Positions 7,071 through 11,868 of a DNA stretch of 14,070 bases are shown here, in pieces. Below the pieces are notes generated by a model, which worked only from the letters and a program-made list of their open reading frames with translations, was not told the DNA's origin and ran no database searches. Source of the stretch: JAUPVO01 sp043759615 (GTDB lineage: Bacteria > Patescibacteriota > Minisyncoccia > Phycocordibacterales > UBA5272); the NCBI GenBank assembly GCA_043759615.1, contig JAYVLF010000022.1, positions 1 to 14,070 on the forward strand, written 5' to 3'. Positions within the stretch are counted from its first letter, which is position 1, and each line of letters starts with the position of its first letter. Made by a program: the position numbers and the translations under genes.

Positions 7071-7079
7071 ATTATAGCA
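7071..7079 (-). promoter_or_regulatory. pth extended -10, leaderless
   Basis: On the minus strand TGCTATAAT is followed by CATCGAT (7 nt) and then the ATG at 7063. It decides the pth start and predicts a leaderless mRNA. Confidence 0.68.
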
Positions 7080-7084
7080 TAGAA

Positions 7085-7117
7085 AAACAAAACACTCTAC
7101 AAGAGAGTGTTTTGTTT
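7085..7117 (-). terminator. Terminator of the DUF378 gene
   Basis: AAACAAAACACTCT pairs with AGAGTGTTTTGTTT (14 bp) across a 5-nt loop. It lies after the stop at 7137 and just before the pth promoter. On the minus strand the downstream arm ends T-rich (GTTTTGTTTTTC). Confidence 0.85.
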
Positions 7118-7136
7118 CACCAAGGGGTTGTTTGAA

Positions 7137-7331
7137 TTATTTATTCATATTAACTACAGCATGTAGTGCTGCAGCCCCGACTAATATATATACTATCGCT
7201 TCTAAAACTGGAACTTTGCCAAAGATCATCGTAACAAGGTTTAGATTTGTATTTGCAAAAAATCCGATACCTACGAGTCCCCAATTTAATCCGCCAATTA
7301 CAAGTAACCAGCGAGAAATCATGTTTAGCAT
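7137..7331 (-). CDS. DUF378-family small membrane protein
   Basis: 64 aa. Two hydrophobic helices (about residues 6-25 and 40-60) surround the family signature LNWGLVGIGFF and IVYILVGAAALHAV, which match DUF378 (PF04070). It is a small inner-membrane protein of unknown function, common in many bacteria. The start at 7331 is the longest. The ATG at 7322 (MISRWLLVIGG) is an equally plausible start and looks more like other family members. A weak -10 (TATCAT, 7345-7340) lies 8 nt before the longer start. A strong hairpin terminator follows, so it is probably a single-gene transcript. Confidence 0.85.
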   Translation of the reverse strand: MLNMISRWLLVIGGLNWGLVGIGFFANTNLNLVTMIFGKVPVLEAIVYILVGAAALHAVVNMNK

Positions 7332-7409
7332 AAAATTTTATGATAGAGTTTTATTATTAATCTCTATCTACCTTAATACTATATCTTTTGTCAAAATAAA
7401 TACACATAC

Positions 7410-7418
7410 TTATCCACA
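7410..7418 (+). other. Single perfect DnaA-box sequence
   Basis: TTATCCACA matches the consensus exactly and lies in the gap between the 7440 gene and DUF378. No second exact copy was noticed nearby, so it may be chance. Confidence 0.3.
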
Positions 7419-7439
7419 GTTCTCAGAAATTCCCAGATA

Positions 7440-7730
7440 TTACTTTATTTCAGTGCCTACTATCCTACCTGATAGGTAATTATCAAGGAATTTGATCTCA
7501 TTTTCTACTGCCTCTTCCCATCCAACACCGTCTTCTTTTGCACGTAGTTTTGCTTTATAATGTATATATGTAGCATATATCAAGTTCATGTCGTATTTAA
7601 ATATCCTATATAGTTCAACCTGATTTGCGAGATCCATGCCTGAGATACCAGCTTCAAAAGCCTTGACCTCATCATAGCTCATGTCTGTCTCACGAAGTAA
7701 ATCTTTAAGTTGTTTTAATATCTGTCTCAT
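7440..7730 (-). CDS. Orphan 96-aa protein
   Basis: I do not recognise a family. It is a mostly helical, charged, soluble-looking protein (MRQILKQLKDLLRE, then VELYRIFKYDMNLIYATYIHYKAKLRA, then an acidic segment with WEEAVENEIKFLDNYL). There is no signal, membrane segment or cysteine. It has its own promoter: TTGACA (7769-7764), 17 nt, TATTAT (7746-7741), extended by TG, with the ATG 10 nt downstream. That promoter starts 5 nt after the stop of the upstream gene at 7774. No clear terminator follows. The consistent promoter and good amino-acid composition support a real gene. Confidence 0.68.
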   Translation of the reverse strand: MRQILKQLKDLLRETDMSYDEVKAFEAGISGMDLANQVELYRIFKYDMNLIYATYIHYKAKLRAKEDGVGWEEAVENEIKFLDNYLSGRIVGTEIK

Positions 7731-7740
7731 TTATTTTTAT

Positions 7741-7769
7741 ATAATAACATTATCTATTTTATCTGTCAA
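7741..7769 (-). promoter_or_regulatory. Promoter of the 7440-7730 gene
   Basis: On the minus strand TTGACA, a 17-nt spacer and TATTAT (preceded by TGT) lie 10 nt before the ATG. The predicted leader is only about 3-5 nt. Confidence 0.6.
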
Positions 7770-7773
7770 ATTA

Positions 7774-7977
7774 CTAAGCCGCAACTAATTTACTTAACAA
7801 ATGTGGAAATCCTAACAAATCTTCTGGCATAACTGGCTGATCTGCTCTAGCTACTAGGTCTGGATGGAGGGTCATCAAATCAACAACTTCATGCGTCCCC
7901 TCCACTGTCTCATTTGCACTTTCTAAGTGTGAACCAGGAACTATATTTTCAGCAGGAAATTCATTTGATAGATTCAT
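7774..7977 (-). CDS. Orphan 67-aa acidic protein
   Basis: I do not recognise a family. It is acidic, Glu/Asp/Pro-rich in the first half (MNLSNEFPAENIVPG) and ends in a more hydrophobic LLGFPHLLSKLVAA. There is no cysteine, signal peptide or membrane span. The start follows an A-rich tract (AATAACAAAAAA) and not a Shine-Dalgarno. A perfect TATAAT on the minus strand (8012-8007) lies about 29 nt upstream. Ends in TAG. The dedicated promoter favours a real gene, but its small size and lack of recognised homologues leave doubt. Confidence 0.55.
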   Translation of the reverse strand: MNLSNEFPAENIVPGSHLESANETVEGTHEVVDLMTLHPDLVARADQPVMPEDLLGFPHLLSKLVAA

Positions 7978-8006
7978 TTTTTTGTTATTTATTTTTTAAT
8001 AAATTA

Positions 8007-8012
8007 ATTATA
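8007..8012 (-). promoter_or_regulatory. -10 box of the 7774-7977 gene
   Basis: TATAAT on the minus strand, preceded by AGGAG. It predicts a leader of about 22 nt that is almost pure A/T and ends in an A-run before the ATG. Confidence 0.5.
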
Positions 8013-8053
8013 CTCCTAAAGAAAATTATATACAATATTTATTTTATTCTTAA

Positions 8054-8066
8054 TCTGTGTTATAAT
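8054..8066 (+). promoter_or_regulatory. tRNA-Gln extended -10 promoter
   Basis: TCTGTGTTATAAT, identical over 13 nt to the rpsA promoter at 5226-5238. Start predicted near 8073, exactly where the leader hairpin begins. Confidence 0.68.
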
Positions 8067-8072
8067 ATTCTG

Positions 8073-8107
8073 ACTTGCAAAATATAGACTTACTGTACTT
8101 TGCAAGT
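8073..8107 (+). promoter_or_regulatory. Hairpin in the pre-tRNA-Gln leader
   Basis: ACTTGCAAA (8073-8081) pairs with TTTGCAAGT (8099-8107), 9 bp with a 17-nt loop. It fills the whole space between the predicted transcription start and the first tRNA base at 8110. Confidence 0.6.
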
Positions 8108-8109
8108 AT

Positions 8110-8180
8110 TACCGGATCGTCTAATGGTAGGACAGCAGCCTTTGAAGCTGTTAATCTTGGTTCGATCCCAAGCCCGGTAG
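8110..8180 (+). tRNA. trnQ: tRNA-Gln (anticodon UUG)
   Basis: A 71-nt cloverleaf. The acceptor TACCGGA pairs with CCCGGTA except for A7-C66. The D arm is GTCT/GGAC with loop AATGGTA. The anticodon stem GCAGC/GCTGT holds loop CTTTGAA with anticodon TTG (8142-8144). The T arm is CTTGG/CCAAG with TTCGATC. The U1-A72 pair and G73 are typical of bacterial tRNA-Gln. CCA is not encoded (CAA follows), so it must be added by a nucleotidyltransferase. Confidence 0.95.
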
Positions 8181-8251
8181 CAAAAATATAATACATTTAA
8201 TCCTACGTGCGATATGATTAAAAAATAATAAAAAAAATAATAAAAAATAGT

Positions 8252-8374
8252 ATGGAAGATTTAGAAGAAAGAATTGAAAAATTAGAAGAAATAACCAGTT
8301 GGTATCGTTGGTGGAACATGGCAACCGTAGTTTCACTTATAATTGCTATTATTGTTATAGAAAAAATTCTCTAA
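8252..8374 (+). CDS. 40-aa single-pass membrane peptide
   Basis: The acidic, coiled-coil-like N-terminus MEDLEERIEKLEEI is followed by SWYRWWNMATV and a hydrophobic helix (VSLIIAIIVI, about residues 26-36), ending EKIL and TAA. This helix-linker-membrane layout is common in genuine bacterial small proteins. The ATG follows a long A-rich tract with no Shine-Dalgarno. A weak -10 (TATGAT, 8213-8218) lies upstream; otherwise it could be read through from the tRNA. Function unknown. Confidence 0.55.
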   Translation: MEDLEERIEKLEEITSWYRWWNMATVVSLIIAIIVIEKIL

Positions 8375-8379
8375 CTTTA

Positions 8380-8388
8380 TGGTAAAAT
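8380..8388 (+). promoter_or_regulatory. Extended -10 of the 8395 gene, leaderless
   Basis: TGGTAAAAT is followed by AACGAT (6 nt) and the ATG at 8395. It starts 6 nt after the stop of the 40-aa peptide. Confidence 0.5.
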
Positions 8389-8394
8389 AACGAT

Positions 8395-8727
8395 ATGCTA
8401 AATAAAGAAGAATTAATTAGGGCTCTTGAATTTATATTCGAACCAATAGATGGGAAATTTATTTCATTCGGAGAAACATATCATATTTATTCTGCAATGA
8501 GAAGTTCAGGTAACATGGAAAATATTATTCAAGATAAATATAAGGAAGATATTTATCCTATCACAATGGATACAAGACTTGGTGAATTAACTTTTAACTT
8601 ACACTCCGGAAATTTAAATAACTTAAAATATGCAATAGCTATTGCATATTCATATTCAGGATTTCACCAAAGAAATAATATAGATGACGCTACGGAACAA
8701 GAGATTCAAAAGAGAATTTATTCATAG
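8395..8727 (+). CDS. Orphan 110-aa protein
   Basis: I do not recognise a family. It appears soluble, mixed alpha/beta and slightly acidic (MLNKEELIRALEFIFEPIDG, then FGETYHIYSAMRSSG, then LGELTFNLHSGNLNNLKYAIAIAYSYSGFHQRNN). There is no signal, membrane helix or cysteine. All five Arg codons are AGA/AGG, in line with an AT-rich genome and unlike the gene at 9423. It has a predicted leaderless start 6 nt after an extended -10 and ends in TAG. No terminator is visible before the next promoter. Confidence 0.65.
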   Translation: MLNKEELIRALEFIFEPIDGKFISFGETYHIYSAMRSSGNMENIIQDKYKEDIYPITMDTRLGELTFNLHSGNLNNLKYAIAIAYSYSGFHQRNNIDDATEQEIQKRIYS

Positions 8728-8793
8728 TGCCGTTCTTATTTTTTGAAACTGTCTCAGATTTTGTAGTTAAGGATTAATATAAATACCAAGTCG

Positions 8794-8802
8794 TGCTATA
8801 AT
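8794..8802 (+). promoter_or_regulatory. Extended -10 of the 8810 gene, leaderless
   Basis: TGCTATAAT, then TATCCAT (7 nt), then the ATG at 8810. It has the same form and spacing as the pth promoter. Confidence 0.65.
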
Positions 8803-8809
8803 TATCCAT

Positions 8810-9223
8810 ATGAAAATAGGAATAATCGGTAGCATGCAATTTACTGAGAAGATGATAGAGATGAGGACTGAATTAGAAGCAATTGGACACACTGCTTTTC
8901 TCACAGATCTACATCATGCTTTTATCGGGAAAACTGATGAAGAAAAAGAAATTATAAAAATTGAACAGAAAAATAATCTGGATGCAATACGCGAGTTTTG
9001 GAATGCTATGCAAGGAGCAGATGCTGTACTCGTTCTGAACTTCGATAAAAATGGGATAGCTAACTATATAGGAGGAAATACATTTTTAGAAATTGGTTTT
9101 GCTCATGTTCTGAATCAGAAAATCTTTTTACTAAATCCAATCCCTGAAATTCAATTTTATAAGACAGAGATAGAAGCCATGAAGCCAGTCATTTTAAATG
9201 GAGATTTGAGTTTGATAATATAG
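8810..9223 (+). CDS. Nucleoside 2-deoxyribosyltransferase-like protein
   Basis: 137 aa, Rossmann-like. It has an N-terminal MKIGIIGSMQF strand and loop (residues 1-11), GADAVLVLNFDKNGIANYIGGNTFLEIGFAHVLNQKIFLLNP (69-110) and a C-terminal E-A-M-K-P-V-I-L-N-G-D segment. The GGNTFLEIGFA stretch matches the GTxxEIGxA loop of nucleoside 2-deoxyribosyltransferases, whose Glu is the nucleophile (Glu94 here). Asp71 and Asp79 could hold substrate. Family members exchange bases on deoxynucleosides or hydrolyse nucleotides in salvage. The true substrate cannot be read from the sequence, and the N-terminal substrate motif is not canonical. Leaderless start, TAG stop, no terminator seen. Confidence 0.75.
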   Translation: MKIGIIGSMQFTEKMIEMRTELEAIGHTAFLTDLHHAFIGKTDEEKEIIKIEQKNNLDAIREFWNAMQGADAVLVLNFDKNGIANYIGGNTFLEIGFAHVLNQKIFLLNPIPEIQFYKTEIEAMKPVILNGDLSLII

Positions 9224-9248
9224 AACACTGCTCACGAACAAATAATTG

Positions 9249-9257
9249 TGATATAAT
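9249..9257 (+). promoter_or_regulatory. Candidate promoter of the DUF1399-like gene
   Basis: TGATATAAT, an extended -10. The predicted start near 9264 gives a leader of about 159 nt to the ATG at 9423. Confidence 0.5.
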
Positions 9258-9324
9258 TGGTATGCTATGCCTATAGTTTAATATACTCTTTTTTGCTTTT
9301 ACTTAAAAGAGATGCTATTCTAAT

Positions 9325-9368
9325 AGACAGGGTTTACATTTTACGGTCGTAAAATGAACTCTATGTCT
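9325..9368 (+). promoter_or_regulatory. Long hairpin in the leader of the DUF1399-like gene
   Basis: CATTTTAC (9337-9344) and GTAAAATG (9349-9356) close on a GGTC tetraloop. Below a 2-nt bulge, GGGTT pairs with AACTC (one G-T), and below another bulge AGACA pairs with TGTCT: about 18 bp in all. It buries an upstream in-frame ATG (9354). The AACTC arm could alternatively pair with GAGTT at 9415-9419, which overlaps the Shine-Dalgarno. Confidence 0.5.
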
Positions 9369-9422
9369 GTCCTATGTGTGCACGCTGATGACAGATCTGT
9401 TCTTTTTCTCCTAGGAGTTTAT

Positions 9423-9980
9423 ATGAAATATCAAGTAAAAGCAACTTTGCTTCCTTCTATTATCAATCCTAATCACTTGCGACGTATCGAAATTCTGGAT
9501 GGGATCGATTTCACTGCTGTTGGCAAAAAAGTTATGGCTGATGCGGCCAAGCGTGGTGAAATACTAAGCGAAGAATACATTGAACGCGGGATCTTGGCGC
9601 TCAAGCAATATTACGTAATTGCAATCTTAGACCCCGCCAATGGACATGCTGTGTCTCCAGCTGTAGATAAATTTTGGCACGCACATATGTTATTCAGTAG
9701 TGAGTACGAAAAACACTGCAAAATGATGGTCGGTGAGTACATGCATCACGAGCCTCTTGACCATGATGACCATAAAAAAGTTAAAAAAGTTCGTGCTCTT
9801 TATGGTTACACCATTGATTCTTTCGATAAAGTTTTCAATCGTGTTGACCGAAAATTTTGGCCTAAAACTCTCAGCAACAAGGAATTGATCTGCTGGCACT
9901 TTGGTAATACGATCATGTACATGGAATTGCAGCCTCATCGACTGTTTGATCCTGTTGAGGAATTTGCTGTCAGTAATTAA
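9423..9980 (+). CDS. DUF1399/glycine-rich-domain-like protein, possibly acquired
   Basis: 185 aa from the ATG at 9423, chosen because AGGAG lies 5 nt upstream, while the in-frame ATG at 9354 sits in a hairpin. The segment VDKFWHAHMLFSSEYEKHCKMMVGEYMHHEP (in residues 81-111) matches the conserved DUF1399 (GRDP-like) core, vDxxWHaHxL...YxxxCxxxxGxxxHHxP. His86, 88, 98, 108, 109, 114 and 117 form a dense His cluster. Function is unknown. The gene stands out: it has one of the window's two clear Shine-Dalgarno sequences, all eight Arg codons are CGN (neighbour 8395-8727 uses only AGA/AGG), and it ends at a UUCG-loop terminator. This suggests recent transfer from another bacterium. Confidence 0.78.
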   Translation: MKYQVKATLLPSIINPNHLRRIEILDGIDFTAVGKKVMADAAKRGEILSEEYIERGILALKQYYVIAILDPANGHAVSPAVDKFWHAHMLFSSEYEKHCKMMVGEYMHHEPLDHDDHKKVKKVRALYGYTIDSFDKVFNRVDRKFWPKTLSNKELICWHFGNTIMYMELQPHRLFDPVEEFAVSN

Positions 9981-10002
9981 AAATGAAAAGGTGAATATAA
10001 AA

Positions 10003-10027
10003 GCGTAACTTCGGTTACGCTTTTTTT
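10003..10027. terminator. Terminator with UUCG tetraloop
   Basis: GCGTAAC, TTCG, GTTACGC, then seven T on the plus strand: a textbook intrinsic terminator for the gene ending at 9980. On the minus strand it lies right after the GNAT stop (10026) and is followed by TTTTATATT, so it probably works both ways. Confidence 0.92.
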
Positions 10028-10550
10028 AGTTTCTCTCCATTTCCATCTCAGGTATCAATGCTTTTGATATTGGCATTCTGTGTCTCTCTTCAGAAAATCT
10101 TTTACCATTATCTTTGAAACCAAGACTTTCATAGAATTTTATAGCATTAATATTATATGTAGCGACCTGAACTATTGTTTTTTTATTTTTGTTAAAATAT
10201 TTTGAACACTCCAACCAAAATAATCTACCCACACCTTTTCCTTGAAATTCTGGGAGAACATATATTGCTTGCAATTGATTAAAATCTTCTTTTATAAAAA
10301 TCCTACATACTCCAATAATCTTATTATCAATTTTAGCCACAAATACTTTCGCATTTTCTGGGAGATCTTTTATCTTATCTGAAACAATTTTTAATTTTTC
10401 TTCTGTGAAGGCATCTTTAAAATGTTCTTCTACGTCTTCTTTTGTTATTCCAGTTTCTTTATTTGGATAAGTCAAAAGCCATGTTTTATAAAAAACTTCT
10501 TGTATACTTCTCGCGTCTTCTGGCATAGCACTCCTGATTATTACTGTCAT
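10026..10550 (-). CDS. GNAT-family N-acetyltransferase
   Basis: 174 aa. The GNAT fold is clear: an N-terminal IIRSAMPEDARSIQEVF, the acetyl-CoA pyrophosphate loop QGKGVG (103-108) within LQAIYVLPEFQGKGVGRLF, and the C-terminal motif NINAIKFYESLGF (133-145). It should transfer acetyl from acetyl-CoA to an amine. The substrate is not readable, and the layout resembles general protein/polyamine/antibiotic acetyltransferase relatives. Its promoter is divergent from the metallopeptidase gene at 10638 and the start is predicted leaderless. Confidence 0.9.
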   Translation of the reverse strand: MTVIIRSAMPEDARSIQEVFYKTWLLTYPNKETGITKEDVEEHFKDAFTEEKLKIVSDKIKDLPENAKVFVAKIDNKIIGVCRIFIKEDFNQLQAIYVLPEFQGKGVGRLFWLECSKYFNKNKKTIVQVATYNINAIKFYESLGFKDNGKRFSEERHRMPISKALIPEMEMERN

Positions 10551-10557
10551 ATTCTAT

Positions 10558-10566
10558 ATTTTAACA
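10558..10566 (-). promoter_or_regulatory. Extended -10 of the GNAT gene, leaderless
   Basis: On the minus strand TGTTAAAAT, then ATAGAAT (7 nt), then the ATG at 10550. Confidence 0.58.
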
Positions 10567-10621
10567 TAAAGAGAAACTTTAAAGAAATTTAAATATATCC
10601 CATCTTTTGCAAAATAAAATA

Positions 10622-10630
10622 TGCTATACT
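10622..10630 (+). promoter_or_regulatory. Extended -10 of the YgjP-like gene, leaderless
   Basis: TGCTATACT, then TAAAAGC (7 nt), then the ATG at 10638. It is divergent from the GNAT promoter within 87 bp. Confidence 0.6.
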
Positions 10631-10637
10631 TAAAAGC

Positions 10638-11036
10638 ATGTTTAGATTTAATATCTTAAAGAAAAGAGTGAAGAAAATTAAAAAGAATACAAAATACCTA
10701 ACCCACAAGGAAGAAGCTAGGAAAATAGTCACAGAAAAGCTAGAGCTATATAAAGAGTTTTATGCTGCAAATGGTCATGAGATGAATTATAATCGTGTAG
10801 CCATCCGAGATCAGAAAAGTAGATGGGGTAGCTGCTCATCAAAATCAAATCTAAACTTTAACTACAGACTAGCACTGATACCAGAACATCTCACTGCATA
10901 TGTGGTAGTACATGAACTGTGTCACCTGAGGGAGATGAATCACGCCAAGAGCTTTTGGGATCTAGTATCTATCTCTATGCCTAACTATGCAGAACTCAAA
11001 GAAGAACTGCGTGTCATAAACTTGAAGAAACTTTAA
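10638..11036 (+). CDS. YgjP-like zinc metallopeptidase (short form)
   Basis: 132 aa. The YgjP/DUF45 (PF01863, COG1451) core is complete: IRDQKSRWGSCSSKSNLNFNYRLALIPEH (part of residues 56-84), the gluzincin-type motif HELCH (92-96) with His92 and His96 as zinc ligands and Glu93 as base, and N101-H102-xxx-FW with His102 as the likely third ligand. Full-length relatives are about 230 aa; this one lacks most of the N-terminal part and keeps a basic N-terminus (KKRVKKIKKNTK) that could contact nucleic acid or membrane. The family is linked to nucleases in some genomes, but none is adjacent here. Leaderless start. Confidence 0.9.
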   Translation: MFRFNILKKRVKKIKKNTKYLTHKEEARKIVTEKLELYKEFYAANGHEMNYNRVAIRDQKSRWGSCSSKSNLNFNYRLALIPEHLTAYVVVHELCHLREMNHAKSFWDLVSISMPNYAELKEELRVINLKKL

Positions 11037-11071
11037 GAGTAAAAATAAAAGAAGGTTTCGCAAAAGAAAAA

Positions 11072-11093
11072 GCCGGCGATATTCATCGCCGGC
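11072..11093 (-). terminator. Terminator of the Clp-N gene
   Basis: GCCGGCGAT pairs with ATCGCCGGC (9 bp, very GC-rich for this genome) across loop ATTC. On the minus strand it is followed by TTTTTCTTTTG. There is no T-tract on the plus side, so it serves the minus-strand gene. Confidence 0.9.
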
Positions 11094-11109
11094 CCTAACC
11101 TACAAAAAC

Positions 11110-11736
11110 TTACTCTGTCACCTTCTCTTCTTCGACCCTCTCTTCACAATTTTGATGTATAGAAACCATGATCTGACCTCTTACTCTTGAGTTAGAAAGT
11201 ATTCTCATGATCATGGTATGTGTTAGCCCGTCATGGAAAAGTATCTCTCCAAGCTCCGCAAAAGCTTTTCCGCGATCAGAGAGACCTCTTTCCTTTTCAG
11301 CAATCACCTTTTTCACATAATAATAATCAATTCCTTCTTTTCTGAGCGAATCTACAGCCACACACTCGTCTGCATACAAAAGTGAAAGCAGTAGATAATC
11401 AGCATGAAAATGAGTTTTACCATTGTCTTCAATCACCATCTTCGCCATGCCGATAGCCAAAGCTGTTGCAGCAGAAAATTCCATATCAACAGGTACATCA
11501 TTATTTTTTGGATATGCTTGCCGTAGATATGCGCTCAATGAATCACGAGCTCGGATAATTTTTTGAGTTATCTCAGGCTTATTTATTAAAAGCCTTGTAT
11601 CCTGGAGTAACGCATGAGCCAGGTGCTCAGTCGAAAATACTTCAACATTAAATTTCACAGCTTTGTCTATCGCTTCTTGCAATAGATTTTCCAGGACCGC
11701 GTCAAAGATTCCCTTGAACTGCATTTTTGTTTCCAT
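11110..11736 (-). CDS. Stand-alone Clp N-terminal domain protein
   Basis: 208 aa from the ATG at 11736, which has GGGAG 6 nt upstream; the ATG at 11760 has none. Two Clp repeat motifs are visible: NVEVFSTEHLAHALLQD (30-46), typical of ClpA/ClpC N-domains, and FHADYLLLSLLYAD (110-123). A charged, mostly helical tail ends in EERVEEEKVTE. There is no AAA+ module, so it is not an unfoldase. Stand-alone Clp-N proteins may bind substrates or adaptors of ClpC/ClpA, which is inference here. Ends at a strong GC-rich terminator. It could alternatively be a fragment of a former clpC, but the closed ORF, terminator and promoter argue for a real gene. Confidence 0.82.
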   Translation of the reverse strand: METKMQFKGIFDAVLENLLQEAIDKAVKFNVEVFSTEHLAHALLQDTRLLINKPEITQKIIRARDSLSAYLRQAYPKNNDVPVDMEFSAATALAIGMAKMVIEDNGKTHFHADYLLLSLLYADECVAVDSLRKEGIDYYYVKKVIAEKERGLSDRGKAFAELGEILFHDGLTHTMIMRILSNSRVRGQIMVSIHQNCEERVEEEKVTE

Positions 11737-11771
11737 TTTATTCTCCCAGTTAATGTACAAATTTGATTTTT

Positions 11772-11800
11772 ATACTATATCATTTTCGTACTTTAGTCAA
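11772..11800 (-). promoter_or_regulatory. Promoter of the Clp-N gene
   Basis: On the minus strand TTGACT, 17 nt, TAGTAT. An overlapping alternative is TGATATAGT (extended -10, 15-nt spacing). The leader is about 30 nt and carries the Shine-Dalgarno GGGAG (11747-11743). Confidence 0.55.
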
Positions 11801-11833
11801 TATCCCAATAAAACAAGGCTCTCTGTCTTTGAT

Positions 11834-11862
11834 TTGACAAAGCTATCAAAATCTGCTATATT
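11834..11862 (+). promoter_or_regulatory. Strong promoter of the helicase gene
   Basis: TTGACA, exactly 17 nt, TATATT. This is the best -35/-10 pair in the window. Start predicted near 11869. Confidence 0.75.
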
Positions 11863-11868
11863 ATGGGT

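Noticed and set aside
9372..9417. Fluoride-riboswitch-like words (GCTGATGAC and CTCCTA) before the DUF1399-like gene
   Set aside because: The words are too far apart and the required upstream GGxGATGG/pseudoknot half is missing; no transporter gene follows.
9354..9422. N-terminal extension of the DUF1399-like protein (start at 9354)
   Set aside because: The ATG lies in a stable hairpin with no Shine-Dalgarno, the added residues are not family-like, and the ATG at 9423 has AGGAG.
8110..10027. Integrated island at tRNA-Gln
   Set aside because: No integrase, no direct repeat of the tRNA 3' end and no transposase visible; only one gene shows deviating codons.
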